Assembly: GCA_963818685.1 (NCBI GenBank)
Contig: CAWFTJ010000002.1
Span: 310,001-374,000, forward strand
DNA length: 64,000 nucleotides
From: CAJCJE01 sp963818685
GTDB taxonomy: Bacteria > Actinomycetota > Actinomycetes > Mycobacteriales > Pseudonocardiaceae
Reading direction: 5' to 3'
The translations under genes were made by a program, and so were the position numbers. Below, in pieces: positions 16,153 through 24,943 of the stretch (position 1 is its first letter; the number at the start of each line of letters is the position of its first letter). The notes below the pieces were generated by a model. The model was not told where the DNA came from. It did not search any database and saw only the letters and a program-made list of their open reading frames with translations.

Positions 16153-18664
16153 CGCCTCGCCCTGCGGCAAGTCGACGTACCCGGCCCAACGCCCTGCGGG
16201 CCACCTCGCCGGGGCCGCCGTCGGCGAGGTAGGACCGGATCAGGTCCAGGTCCCTGCGCAGCAACGCCCCGCCGCGTAGCGGGGCCCTGCGCACCAGCGG
16301 AGCGTTGCCCGGCAACCGATCCGCGGCCTGGTGCGGGTTGCGGCAGTACTCGACAAGCGGCGCGAGCGCGCGTTCCCAGGTGAACTCCTCGCGCACCCTG
16401 GCGATCCGCTCCCGGCAGCTCGCCGCGAAGTCAGTGTCGTACAGCACCCGGTCCAGGGCGTAGGCGAGGGCATGCGGGTTCTCCGGCGGCACGACGACGC
16501 CCAGCCCCTCGCGGCGTACCAGGTCGGCGAAGGAGTCGCCGTCGGTGGTGACGATCGGCAGGCCGGCCCAGAGGTAGTCGAGCACCCTGGTGCGGAACGC
16601 GAACGTGGTCTCCACGTGCTCGAAGTGGGTCGTCACGCCGCAGTCGGCGTCGAGCAGCCAGTTCTGCCGCTCGGCGTAGGGCACCCAGCCCTCGTTGAAG
16701 AACACCGTGCTGCCGGTCAGGCCAAGCGTGTTGGCCAGCGCTCTGGTGCGCATGCCGATGTCCATCTCCGGCACTTCCGGGTTCGGGTGGCGCATGCCGA
16801 GGAACACCAGCTTGGCGCCTTGTCGGTTCCGTTGCAGCTCACTCATGGCGCTGATCAGCGTCAACGGGTCGAACCAGCTGTAAACGCCGCCCGCCCACAG
16901 CACCACCCTGTCGTTGCCGCCGATGCCGTCGATCCGGCCTCTGATGCCCGGCCCCGTCCGCTCGGGTGGCTTGCTGGACAGGCCGAACGGCACAACGGAG
17001 AGCAGCGAGCGGGAGGTCGGGTCGGCGTCGTAGACGGTCGGGGTGAGCCGGCCGAGGCCGGCAAGGTGGCCGAGCCAGAAGTAGCGCTGCCGGTCCGACG
17101 CGCACAGGAAGAAGTCGCCGCGCCGCAACTGCTCGTTGATCACCATGGTGATCGCCTTGAGGTCGTCCTCCCGCTCGTCGTCGGTGGCCGACTTGCCCTG
17201 CTCAAGCAGCTCAAGGTGCATCGGGTCGTACATGTCGCAGACGACCAGCTTGGTCGAGTCCGGCTCCTTCAGCACCGGCACCATTTCCAGCGCGTGGCCC
17301 TGCAACACCACGATGTCCGCCCAGGCAACGTGCTTGTCGAGTTCGCGTCGCGAGCAGCCGATCAGCTCGAACGGCGCGTCCAGTTGCTGCCAGTGCGGGT
17401 TGATGGTGACCAGCCGGACCTGGTGTTCGGCGGCGAGCACGTCCGCGATGTGCCAGGCGCGGATCGCCGGGCCGGCCATGCGCTCTGCGATCGCGTCGCC
17501 GGTCAGCACCAGCACCTTGCGCGGCCTGCCGAACACGTCCTCGATGCCGAACGCGTCCAGCAGGATCTCGTGCGCCGCGAGGTAGCGCGGCAGCGGATAC
17601 GCGGGCTCGATCGCCTTGCGCATCAACGAAACCAGGTCCGCGTCGGTGCGCACCCTCGCGGACTGTTCGACGGCCCGCGCCTTGGCAAGGCGCGGGAGCA
17701 GCTCAACGAACTGGTCGATGGCGAGCATCGCGGCCAGCGTGGTGCGCGGGACGGTCACGTCCTGCTGCTCCGGTTCGCCGGTGCGCCGGGTGATCTCCAG
17801 TTGGGTCGCGTCGATGTTGCCGCGCGCGGTCGCCCGCCGCACCGACAACGCCATCGCGGCCGGCAGCACCTTGGCCAGCGTCTCGTCGGAGAGGTTCTTG
17901 TAGAGACTGGCCAATGCGTTGCGTTCCAACAGGAACAGCTCGCGCGCCTGGTCTTCACCATCCACTGTGGACATCGAGGCGTGGTGCCGGTGGTAGGCGA
18001 TCGAGGACGGCTCGTAACGCACCCGCCAGCCGCGCAGGTTCAGCCGCCAGCCGAGGTCGACGTCCTCGTAGAACATGAAGAAGCTCTCGTCGAACCCGCC
18101 GACCTCGGCGAACACCTCGGCCCGCACGAACATCGCCGACCCGGTCGCGAACAGCACGTCACGCGGGGCCAGATGATCCTCCGGCCGCAGTTCCGCGATC
18201 GGCTTGCCGGCGAAGCGTTTGTAGCCCATGCCGAACCAGGTCAGCCCGCCGTCAACGAAGTCGACGAGGCGACCGTCCCAGTCGAGCACCTTGCTCGCCA
18301 CCGCGGCCACGGTCGGCTCGGCGCGCAGCACCGCGACCGCGGCGCGCACCCAGTTCTTCTCCGGCCGGGCGTCGTTGTTCAGCAGCGCGACGACCTCGCC
18401 GGACGCCGACTTGGCGCCAAGGTTGCAGCCGGCCGCGAAACCCAGGTTCGCGCCTGCCTCGATCACCTTCGCGGTCGGCACGGCCGCCTTGATCTTCGCG
18501 ACGCTGTCGTCGCCCGACGCGTTGTCGACGCAGATCAGCTCCAGCTTCTCGGCCGGATAGTCCAGGTCATCACGCAGCGCGCGCAGGCAGGTGATGGTGT
18601 GCTCGGCGCCCCGGTAGTTCACGATGACCACCGACACGGTCGGCGTGTTCGCCACCTCCGGCAC
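16142..18664 (-). CDS. Bifunctional GT2-GT4 glycosyltransferase
   Basis: An 840-residue fusion. The N-terminal GT2 domain (about 8-290) has SVVIVNYRG, VDNASGDDS, LLNNDARP and GFDESFFMFYEDVDLGWRL, typical of rhamnosyltransferase-like GT2 proteins. A helical linker follows, then a GT-B/GT4 domain (about 375-800) starting KVLVLTGDAIAERMAGPAIRAW and including VVLWAGGVYSWFDPLTL and WAGLPIVTTDGDSFADLV. One polypeptide would thus add two sugars, probably in sequence, to an envelope glycan (inference). GTG start at 18664 with GGGAGGGG upstream. Coupled to the downstream GT4 gene. Confidence 0.9.
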   Translation of the reverse strand: MPEVANTPTVSVVIVNYRGAEHTITCLRALRDDLDYPAEKLELICVDNASGDDSVAKIKAAVPTAKVIEAGANLGFAAGCNLGAKSASGEVVALLNNDARPEKNWVRAAVAVLRAEPTVAAVASKVLDWDGRLVDFVDGGLTWFGMGYKRFAGKPIAELRPEDHLAPRDVLFATGSAMFVRAEVFAEVGGFDESFFMFYEDVDLGWRLNLRGWRVRYEPSSIAYHRHHASMSTVDGEDQARELFLLERNALASLYKNLSDETLAKVLPAAMALSVRRATARGNIDATQLEITRRTGEPEQQDVTVPRTTLAAMLAIDQFVELLPRLAKARAVEQSARVRTDADLVSLMRKAIEPAYPLPRYLAAHEILLDAFGIEDVFGRPRKVLVLTGDAIAERMAGPAIRAWHIADVLAAEHQVRLVTINPHWQQLDAPFELIGCSRRELDKHVAWADIVVLQGHALEMVPVLKEPDSTKLVVCDMYDPMHLELLEQGKSATDDEREDDLKAITMVINEQLRRGDFFLCASDRQRYFWLGHLAGLGRLTPTVYDADPTSRSLLSVVPFGLSSKPPERTGPGIRGRIDGIGGNDRVVLWAGGVYSWFDPLTLISAMSELQRNRQGAKLVFLGMRHPNPEVPEMDIGMRTRALANTLGLTGSTVFFNEGWVPYAERQNWLLDADCGVTTHFEHVETTFAFRTRVLDYLWAGLPIVTTDGDSFADLVRREGLGVVVPPENPHALAYALDRVLYDTDFAASCRERIARVREEFTWERALAPLVEYCRNPHQAADRLPGNAPLVRRAPLRGGALLRRDLDLIRSYLADGGPGEVARRALGRVRRLAAGRGDGE

Positions 18665-18748
18665 TGCGCACCCCTCCCAGCCTCGGCTAGTCGTAATGCT
18701 GGCTAAGCCTGCCCTATCCGGGTCAACGGTCCGCGTCGTGGTCGCCTT

Positions 18749-19705
18749 TCACGCACGGTGTTCGACCGGTTGCACGCGGCCCGCCCAGGTCCGCCAGACG
18801 ACCGATCTGGCGACCTCGGCGCGTCGGCCGATCGCGAACCGGGCGGCCAGCGTCGCCGGCAGCCGGGCGATCACCTCGGCGAACACGAACAGCCGCAGGC
18901 CGATCGTGTAGTTGAGCGCGTCCGGCACATCGGCCCCGCGCAGCCTGCGCACCGGCAGCGCCAGCGTGATCACCAGGAATCGGGCGAGCTGGCCGAGCGC
19001 GACCGGCAGCGGCGCGCAGCGCAACAGGGTCAGCAGCCGGTTGCGCTCGTTCCAGCGGTGAAACCGCCGTGAGCCGGGCCTGGTGCTCGCGCCGTGCCGG
19101 TGCGTGGCACGCGCTCCGGGCACCAGCAGAATCCGAAAACCGGCCAACCGCAGCCGCCACGCCGTGTCGGTGTCCTCGTAGTAGCAGAAGAAGCCACTCG
19201 GCACGCCGCCCGCCGCGACCAGCGCACTGCGCCGCAGCAACACGCTCCCGCCGCAGAACCCGAACGTGGTCTGCACCGGCTCGCGCAGGTCCACGCCGTA
19301 CCCGTTGCCGGTCAACCCGACGCCGGCCGAGGAGATCGCGCCGTCCGCGTCGGTCAGCACCGCGCCTGCGGCCGCCGCTCTCGGGTCCGCGTCCAACGCG
19401 TCCTCCAGCGCGGCCAACCAGCCGGGCTCCGGCGCGGCGTCATCGTTGCACCACGCCACGAACGGCGTCGTCACCAGGGGCAACGCCGCAGCAAGGCCGC
19501 CCGCGTAACCACGGTTGCGCGAGAGCCGCAGCACCCGCCGACCGCTGATCAACTCGGCGGTGCCGTCGTCCGACGCGTTGTCCAGCACCAGCACCTCGTG
19601 CGCGCGGGTCTGCGCGGCCAACGCGGCAAGACAGGCGTCGATGTGATCGCGGCCGCGCCAGGTGACCACCACGATCGTGCTGCGAACACCCCGAGCCGTC
19701 GGCAC
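18749..19705 (-). CDS. GT2-type glycosyltransferase
   Basis: A 318-residue GT-A enzyme. Motifs: TIVVVTWRGRDHIDACLAAL, VLDNASDDGT, WCNDDAAPEPGWL (donor/metal site) and FCYYEDTDTAWRLRLAGF. The C-terminal 100 residues are hydrophobic and basic and may associate with the membrane. Substrate unknown. It is 84 bases upstream of the GT2-GT4 fusion and is divergent from the GT4 gene at 19746, with 40 bases between the starts. Confidence 0.88.
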   Translation of the reverse strand: MPTARGVRSTIVVVTWRGRDHIDACLAALAAQTRAHEVLVLDNASDDGTAELISGRRVLRLSRNRGYAGGLAAALPLVTTPFVAWCNDDAAPEPGWLAALEDALDADPRAAAAGAVLTDADGAISSAGVGLTGNGYGVDLREPVQTTFGFCGGSVLLRRSALVAAGGVPSGFFCYYEDTDTAWRLRLAGFRILLVPGARATHRHGASTRPGSRRFHRWNERNRLLTLLRCAPLPVALGQLARFLVITLALPVRRLRGADVPDALNYTIGLRLFVFAEVIARLPATLAARFAIGRRAEVARSVVWRTWAGRVQPVEHRA

Positions 19706-19745
19706 ATGCTGACGGTACCGGGGCGTTCATGCGAGGCTTGCTCAC

Positions 19746-20882
19746 GTGCCCCAGCTTGTCGTGCTCGCCGAGCAGTTGCTGGCGCCGGTGCCGGGCGGCA
19801 CCGGCCGGTACACCCGCGAGCTGTTGACCGCGCTCGCCGCCAACGCGCCGGCCGGCTGGACGGTGTCCAGCGCCGTCGCCAAGCACTCCGACCCGTCACC
19901 CGCTGTCCTGCCTGGCGTTGACGGGCCCAAGGTGCTCCGGTTCGGGCCGAAACTGCTCGCCGCCCTCTGGCAGCGCGGTTACCCCTACTGGCCCGGCGGC
20001 GACGCGGTGCACGCCACAACCCCGCTCGCTCCGCCCGGCCCCAAACGCGGCCGCAGCCTGGTGGTCACCGTGCACGACACCGTGCCGTTCACGCACCCGG
20101 AAACCCTGACCAAGCACGGTGCCGCCTGGCACAGGACCATGGTCACCCGCGCCACCCAGCGGGCCAGCGCCATCGTGGTGCCCACCAACGCGGTCGCCGC
20201 CGAACTCACCCAGCACGCCCCTGGCACCGCCCGCGTGCACGTGATCGGGCACGGCGTGCCAAGGGCGCTCACCGACCCGTTCGACGAGGAGGGCGCCGGC
20301 CGCATCCGGCGCAGGCTCGGCCTGCCCGACGCGTTCGTGCTCGCCATCGGCACGGTCGAGCCGCGCAAGGGACTCGACGTGCTCATCGAGGCGATGGCCC
20401 GGCCGACCGCGCCCGAACTGCCGCTGGTGATCGTCGGCCAACCCGGCTGGGGCGGCGTCAACCTCAACTCGCTGGCCGCCGACCGCGGCCTGCCGGCCAA
20501 ACGGCTCGTCGTGCTCGGCAAGATCACCGACGCCGAACTCGCCGTCGTGCTGCGCGCCGCGTCCGTGCTCGTCGTGCCAAGCCTCGCGGAAGGGTTCGGG
20601 TTGCCGCTGCTGGAGGGCATGGCCGTCGGCGTGCCGGTCGTCTACTCCGACGCGCCGGCGCTCATCGAGGTCGCCGGCGGCACCGGCGTGATGGTCCGGC
20701 GCAACGACCCGGCCGCGCTCGCCAGCGCGCTGCGCAACGTGTTCGCCGACCCGGCCCGTACCGAGGTGCGCGTCGCAGCGGCCGCGGCGCGGGCGAGCAG
20801 GTTCAGCTGGGAGAGCACCGCGCGTTCGGTGTGGAACATCCACCTTGAGCTGTACCAGGCCGGCCGGGTGAGCATGCTCTGA
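19746..20882 (+). CDS. GT4-type glycosyltransferase
   Basis: A 378-residue GT-B enzyme. It has PGGTGRYTRELLTAL at the N-terminus, VVTVHDTVPFTHPETL, DAFVLAIGTVEPRKGLDVLIEA, and PSLAEGFGLPLLEGMAVGVPVV as the donor-binding EX7E region. GTG start at 19746 without a clear ribosome site. A close relative lies just downstream at 20942, and the two together with the 15064 gene look like one expanded family. Substrate unknown. Confidence 0.88.
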   Translation: MPQLVVLAEQLLAPVPGGTGRYTRELLTALAANAPAGWTVSSAVAKHSDPSPAVLPGVDGPKVLRFGPKLLAALWQRGYPYWPGGDAVHATTPLAPPGPKRGRSLVVTVHDTVPFTHPETLTKHGAAWHRTMVTRATQRASAIVVPTNAVAAELTQHAPGTARVHVIGHGVPRALTDPFDEEGAGRIRRRLGLPDAFVLAIGTVEPRKGLDVLIEAMARPTAPELPLVIVGQPGWGGVNLNSLAADRGLPAKRLVVLGKITDAELAVVLRAASVLVVPSLAEGFGLPLLEGMAVGVPVVYSDAPALIEVAGGTGVMVRRNDPAALASALRNVFADPARTEVRVAAAAARASRFSWESTARSVWNIHLELYQAGRVSML

Positions 20883-20906
20883 TTGGGCCAGTTGGGCCGT
20901 TCCGGC

Positions 20907-20934
20907 TCGACACCGATCCGGGCGGTAATACTCT
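20907..20934 (+). promoter_or_regulatory. Candidate leaderless promoter for the GT4 gene at 20942
   Basis: TCGACA (20907-20912), a 16-base gap and TACTCT (20929-20934) resemble -35 and -10 boxes. The start GTG lies 7 bases after the -10 box and no ribosome site is seen. Confidence 0.45.
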
Positions 20935-20941
20935 GCTAGGC

Positions 20942-22093
20942 GTGTTTGGTGCCGAACCCAGCGTGCTGATCGACGCCACCGCGGTCCCCGCCGACCGTGG
21001 TGGCGTCGGTCGCTATGTGGATTCGCTGGTCACTGCGCTGGACGCGCAGGGCGTCCGGCTGTCCGTGGTCTGCCAGCCACGCGATCTCGACCTCTACGGA
21101 CAGCTCGCACCGCACTCCGACGTCGTCGCGGCGACCGAATCCGTGGCCACCCGCACCGCCCGCCTCACCTGGGAGCAGACCACCCTGCCGTGGCTGGTTC
21201 GCAGGCTCGGCGTCGACGTGGTGCACTCCCCGCACTACACGGCCCCGCTGGCCAACCCGGCCGCGTCCGTCGTCACCCTGCACGACGCGACCTTCTTCAC
21301 CGACGCCGTGCTGCACTCGTCGGTCAAGGCCCGGTTCTTCCGCTACTGGACCAGGTCCTCGCTGCGCCGCGCCGACCTGTGCGTCGTGCCGAGCACCGCG
21401 ACCGCGACCGAACTCGTCAGGGTCGCCGGCGCCAACCCGAGGCACCTGCAGATCGTCGCGCACGGCGTGGACACCGACCGGTTCCACCCGCCGACCCTCG
21501 ACGAGGTCATGGACGTCCGCGACGGCCTCGGCCTCGGCGACACCCCCTACGTCGCGTTCCTCGGCGCGCTCGAACCGCGCAAGAACGTGCCCGCGCTGAT
21601 CCGCGGCTTCGCCCAGGCCGTGCGCGGCAGGCCCAACCCGCCGGCACTGGTGCTCGCCGGCCAACCCGGCTGGGACTCGCAGGTCGAACGCGCCCTTGAC
21701 GCGGTGCCGCACCGGCTGCGCGTGATCCGCGCGGGCTACCTCCCGTTCGAGTGGCTGGCCGGTTTCCTCGGCGGCGCCGAACTCGTCGCCTATCCGAGTC
21801 TCGGTGAAGGCTTCGGCCTGCCCGTGCTGGAGGCCATGGCCTGCGCGACCTGCGTGCTGACCACCCGTCGACTGTCCATTCCGGAGGTTGGCGGGGATGC
21901 CGTCGGCTACTGCGGCGTCGGCGCGGGCGACATCGCGGCGGCACTCACCGACCTGCTCGACGACCCGTCCCGCCGCTCGGAACTCGCCGCGGCAGCGCAC
22001 GCCAGGTCCAAGGAGTTCACCTGGGCGAGTAGCGCGGAGGCGCACCGCGAGGCGTACTACCGCGCCAACCTGGTCCACCGGCGCGGCCGCTGA
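20942..22093 (+). CDS. GT4-type glycosyltransferase
   Basis: A 383-residue GT-B enzyme. It has VLIDATAVPADRGGVGRYVD at the start, VVTLHDATFFTD, TPYVAFLGALEPRKNVPALI, and YPSLGEGFGLPVLEAMACAT as the EX7E donor region. This set is typical of mannosyl/rhamnosyl GT4 proteins in actinobacterial envelope clusters, but the sugar cannot be assigned. The GTG start is probably leaderless. The WbbL-like gene begins 36 bases downstream, so co-transcription is likely. Confidence 0.9.
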   Translation: MFGAEPSVLIDATAVPADRGGVGRYVDSLVTALDAQGVRLSVVCQPRDLDLYGQLAPHSDVVAATESVATRTARLTWEQTTLPWLVRRLGVDVVHSPHYTAPLANPAASVVTLHDATFFTDAVLHSSVKARFFRYWTRSSLRRADLCVVPSTATATELVRVAGANPRHLQIVAHGVDTDRFHPPTLDEVMDVRDGLGLGDTPYVAFLGALEPRKNVPALIRGFAQAVRGRPNPPALVLAGQPGWDSQVERALDAVPHRLRVIRAGYLPFEWLAGFLGGAELVAYPSLGEGFGLPVLEAMACATCVLTTRRLSIPEVGGDAVGYCGVGAGDIAAALTDLLDDPSRRSELAAAAHARSKEFTWASSAEAHREAYYRANLVHRRGR

Positions 22094-22129
22094 GCGGTCC
22101 GCGTGCGGCGCGGTGCACAATGGTCCGCC

Positions 22130-23032
22130 GTGACCCAACCGCAACCGGAGTGGGCGGGCCCCCAGCAGGGGGCTGGCGACGACACCGTCGCACCGCTCGG
22201 CGTCGTCGTGGTGACCTACTTCCCCGGCGACACCCTTGATGCGTTCCTCGCCAGCCTGGAAAAGGCCACCACCCGGCAGGTCCGGGTGGTGATCGCGGAT
22301 AACGGGTCCACAGACGGCGCGCCCGAGCGCGGCGCGGAACGCGACGGCGTCGAACTGCTCCGCACCGGCGGCAACCTCGGCTACGGCACCGCGGCCAACC
22401 TCGGCGTCAACGCGCTGCCGCCGGAGATCGAGTGGGTGGTCGTGGCCAACCCCGACCTTGCGTTCAAGCCAGGCTGCCTGGACAAACTCCTCGCAGCGGG
22501 CGACCGCTGGCCGGACGGAGGCGCGTTCGGCCCGCTCATCCGCGACCCGGACGGCACCATCTACCCGTCCGCCCGCCTGCTGCCCTCGCTCGGGCGCGGC
22601 ATCGGCCACGGCACCCTCGGCAAGGTCTGGCCGGGCAATCCGTGGACCCGCGCGTACCGCCAGTCCGACAACGAGGTCACCGAGCGCACCGCCGGCTGGC
22701 TCTCCGGCTCCTGCCAACTGTTCCGCCGCGCCGCGTTCGACCAGGTCAAAGGCTTCGACCAGCGGTATTTCATGTACTTCGAGGACGTCGACCTCGGCGA
22801 TCGGCTCGGCAGGGCGGGCTGGCGCAACGTGTACGTGCCCGAGGCCGAGGTCGTGCATGAGGGCGGCAAGGCCACCGAGAAGGCGTCGGCCAAGATGCTC
22901 GCCGCGCACCACCAGAGCGCCTACCAGTACCTTGCCGACCGCCACAAGGGACCGCAGTGGGCGCCCGTACTCGCCGCGATCAAGGCCGGCCTCGACCTAC
23001 GCCTCAAACTGGAGACGCGCGGCGAAGGCTAG
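22130..23032 (+). CDS. wbbL: WbbL-like rhamnosyltransferase (GT2)
   Basis: A 300-residue GT2 enzyme resembling mycobacterial WbbL, which adds L-rhamnose to GlcNAc-PP-decaprenol to form the arabinogalactan linker. It shows LGVVVVTYFPGDTLDAFLAS, VIADNGSTDGAPERG, VVVANPDLAFKPG, GWLSGSCQLFRRAAF and YFMYFEDVDLGDRLGRAGW. The rmlD-wbbL-manC order is conserved with M. tuberculosis (recalled), but here glycosyltransferases separate rmlD and wbbL, and HicAB-like genes lie before manC. GTG 22130 gives a start like the family; in-frame GTG 22103 is an alternative. Confidence 0.85.
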   Translation: MTQPQPEWAGPQQGAGDDTVAPLGVVVVTYFPGDTLDAFLASLEKATTRQVRVVIADNGSTDGAPERGAERDGVELLRTGGNLGYGTAANLGVNALPPEIEWVVVANPDLAFKPGCLDKLLAAGDRWPDGGAFGPLIRDPDGTIYPSARLLPSLGRGIGHGTLGKVWPGNPWTRAYRQSDNEVTERTAGWLSGSCQLFRRAAFDQVKGFDQRYFMYFEDVDLGDRLGRAGWRNVYVPEAEVVHEGGKATEKASAKMLAAHHQSAYQYLADRHKGPQWAPVLAAIKAGLDLRLKLETRGEG

Positions 23033-23059
23033 TAGCTCACCGCGTCGCGTCTAGTCGAT

Positions 23060-23089
23060 TTGCCGCTTGCATGCCTAGAGAGATAGACA
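23060..23089 (+). promoter_or_regulatory. Candidate leaderless promoter of the HicA-like gene
   Basis: TTGCCG (23060-23065), an 18-base spacer and TAGACA (23084-23089) resemble a promoter. The GTG start at 23097 is 7 bases downstream of the -10 box and has no ribosome site. Confidence 0.4.
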
Positions 23090-23096
23090 TATCGTT

Positions 23097-23357
23097 GTGG
23101 TGAACAAGCGACTCAGGCCGGCGGCGCTGCTGGTACGTGTGCGGCGCCAAGCGCGCCAGCGCGGGTATGTGGTGACTGAGGAACCTGGGCGTGGTAAGGG
23201 CTCGCATCGTCTCTACATCGTGCGGGATGCGGATGGGGAGGAAGTGGGAAGGTTCACTGTTACCGGTCACGCCCGAGAACTGTCATGGACGGTGCTCCGC
23301 AGCATCGAGGACGCATTGGTACACCTGTTTGGCGATCGCTGGATGGAGGACAAGTGA
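23097..23357 (+). CDS. HicA-like toxin (dsRBD-fold mRNA interferase family)
   Basis: An 86-residue basic protein. The HicA pattern is visible: an N-terminal helix (LLVRVRRQARQRGYVV), GRGKGSHRLYIV with the family's catalytic His at 37, then FTVTGHARELSWTVLRSIEDAL matching the C-terminal strand and helix. HicA toxins bind and cleave mRNA. The next gene starts inside its stop codon (GTGA), so toxin comes first and is coupled to the antitoxin, the usual hicAB order. GTG 23097 or 23100 could be the start. Confidence 0.75.
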   Translation: MVNKRLRPAALLVRVRRQARQRGYVVTEEPGRGKGSHRLYIVRDADGEEVGRFTVTGHARELSWTVLRSIEDALVHLFGDRWMEDK

Positions 23358-24001
23358 CTGATCGGCTGCCCACGTACTCCGTCGTTGTCTCCCGAGAAGA
23401 CGGCCTGTGGGTCGCGGTTGTCGAAGGTCTGCCGGCGGGCGCGACCGATGTGGAGAAGTTCGAGGATCTGCACGACGCAGTTCGGGACCTCATCGCTTCT
23501 CTGCGGGACGTGGACCCGGACAGCTTCTGGATCGACTGGCACTACCGTCTCGGCACGCAGGATCTCACCGCGCTGATCGAGAACCTTCGTGAGTGGGAGC
23601 ATCTGGCCGAGCACGCGGTCCACCATCGGGACGTGACTCGTAAGGCCGCCGTCGAGTCGATGCGGTCTGCCGGTCTGAGCTATCGCGAAATCGCGGACGT
23701 CATTGGCGTGTCGCATCAGCGCGTCGGCCAGTTGGTGGCTCAGCGCGGCGACGATGCCGTCTTCCGTCAGCCGGATGACCTGTACGCGGCCGTCGAGGCG
23801 AAGCTGACTCAGCGGCTCGGGGATCCGGTGGCCCGTGGTCTCGTCAGCGGCGTGGTGCCGAACCCGTTCGAAGCAGTGTTGGTCGCCTTGCTGGCCACGG
23901 CTCAACGCATACGACCTGATTCGCGTGGCGACCTGCTGTCCGGCACGGCCTCCGTGCTCGCGGACGCGGCGACGGACGATGCCTTCCTCTATTCGCGTTA
24001 G
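23354..24001 (+). CDS. HicB-like antitoxin with HTH and long C-terminal extension
   Basis: A 215-residue protein. Residues 6-50 (YSVVVSREDGLWVAVVEGLP, then EDLHDAVRDLIASL) match the HicB partial RNase H-like fold. Residues about 95-130 form a helix-turn-helix (SMRSAGLSYREIADVIGVSH) suited to autoregulation. A helical C-terminal part of about 75 residues has no recognised family and makes this protein longer than ordinary HicB antitoxins. The GTG overlaps the HicA stop by four bases, with GGAGG four bases upstream. Likely neutralises the toxin and represses the operon. Confidence 0.72.
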   Translation: MTDRLPTYSVVVSREDGLWVAVVEGLPAGATDVEKFEDLHDAVRDLIASLRDVDPDSFWIDWHYRLGTQDLTALIENLREWEHLAEHAVHHRDVTRKAAVESMRSAGLSYREIADVIGVSHQRVGQLVAQRGDDAVFRQPDDLYAAVEAKLTQRLGDPVARGLVSGVVPNPFEAVLVALLATAQRIRPDSRGDLLSGTASVLADAATDDAFLYSR

Positions 24002-24054
24002 CGGAGGCTAGTAGCCAAATTGGGCAATCTGGCAGGCGGTGGAACACTCGGCGC

Positions 24055-24279
24055 GTGAACGCGTCCCGCACGCTTACGGCGGCAGTGCATCAGGAAGAGG
24101 ACTGGTATGTCGCTCAGTGCCTTGAAGTGGACGTAGCCAGCCAGGGCCGGACGATTCGAGAAGCGCTCGACAGTCTCGCCGAGGCTGTCGAGTTGTGGGT
24201 GACCTCGTTCCGTCTGCCCGATGCGGCGGTCGTCGAAGACCTGCCGGCGGGTGCGACCGATGCGGAGACGCTGCGTTAG
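24055..24279 (+). CDS. Orphan HicB-like protein
   Basis: A 74-residue HicB/UPF0150-type protein (VHQEEDWYVAQCLEVDVASQ, then REALDSLAEAVELWV). It has no helix-turn-helix and no HicA beside it. Its tail DLPAGATDAETLR resembles GLPAGATDVEKFED in the longer HicB 50 bases upstream, suggesting shared ancestry or partial duplication. GTG start without ribosome site. Its stop overlaps the stop of the convergent gene by four bases. Confidence 0.65.
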   Translation: MNASRTLTAAVHQEEDWYVAQCLEVDVASQGRTIREALDSLAEAVELWVTSFRLPDAAVVEDLPAGATDAETLR

Positions 24280-24740
24280 TCGCCTTCCAGGCGGCGGGAC
24301 AGGGTGCTGCGCGGGTTGGCGGGCTGCTGCACGGTCGGCACAAGGCCGTCCAACTCGCGGGGGGCCGGCTGCTGTTCCGGCGCTGGGGGCTGCTGCGGCT
24401 CCGGCCGGTAGTTCGGTTGCTGGGTCGGCACCTGCACCGGCTGCGTGCGCGTCTCCTCAAGCAGCGCAGGGCTGATCGGCTGCTGCGGGGGTTGTTGCGG
24501 AGCCTGCGGCTGCTGTTGCTGTTGGACGGGCTGGCCGTGGCCGCGCGCCATGCCGGCGGAGATGACCATGGTGGTGTCGCCGTCCTGCCGGGAGGTGTCC
24601 AACGCGTTCACCACCGCTCTGGGAATCTGCTGGGTGTTCTTCGCGTCCATGGGCGAGACCGCGTCATCGGGCGTGACCACGAAGGCGCCTCGGGCCCGAG
24701 CACGGGCCAGCGCAGCATCCGCCCGATCACGGGGGTCCAT
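24276..24740 (-). CDS. Pro/Gln-rich protein of unknown function
   Basis: A 154-residue soluble protein. The N-terminal 70 residues look ordered (DPRDRADAALARARARGAFV, then DAKNTQQIPRAVVNALDTSR); the rest is Pro/Gln-rich and probably disordered. It resembles actinobacterial hypothetical proteins, but I do not recognise a named family. It is divergent from manC with a 203-base gap in which I see no other gene. Confidence 0.65.
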   Translation of the reverse strand: MDPRDRADAALARARARGAFVVTPDDAVSPMDAKNTQQIPRAVVNALDTSRQDGDTTMVISAGMARGHGQPVQQQQQPQAPQQPPQQPISPALLEETRTQPVQVPTQQPNYRPEPQQPPAPEQQPAPRELDGLVPTVQQPANPRSTLSRRLEGD

Positions 24741-24943
24741 GCACCGACCTCCCTGCGTGCAGGTGCTTGTCCGCTAGCACCCTACCGTCGTGGACAGCCT
24801 GGTGGAGGTCCACAGCCGACAGAGGTTTCCCGTCCCCCCGTCGGTACCGCCCGGCCCCTGACGGGCCGACGCCGGTCTCACGACAGCGCCCTGCAAGACT
24901 ATTCCCTACTCGGGGTCGCCGTCAGTTCAGGAGGAAAAACGGC

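Noticed and set aside
16331..22945. Long open frames antisense to the glycosyltransferase genes (16331-18706 plus strand; 20936-22945 minus strand)
   Set aside because: They are rich in Arg, His and Gly without recognisable motifs, while the opposite strand has clear glycosyltransferases.
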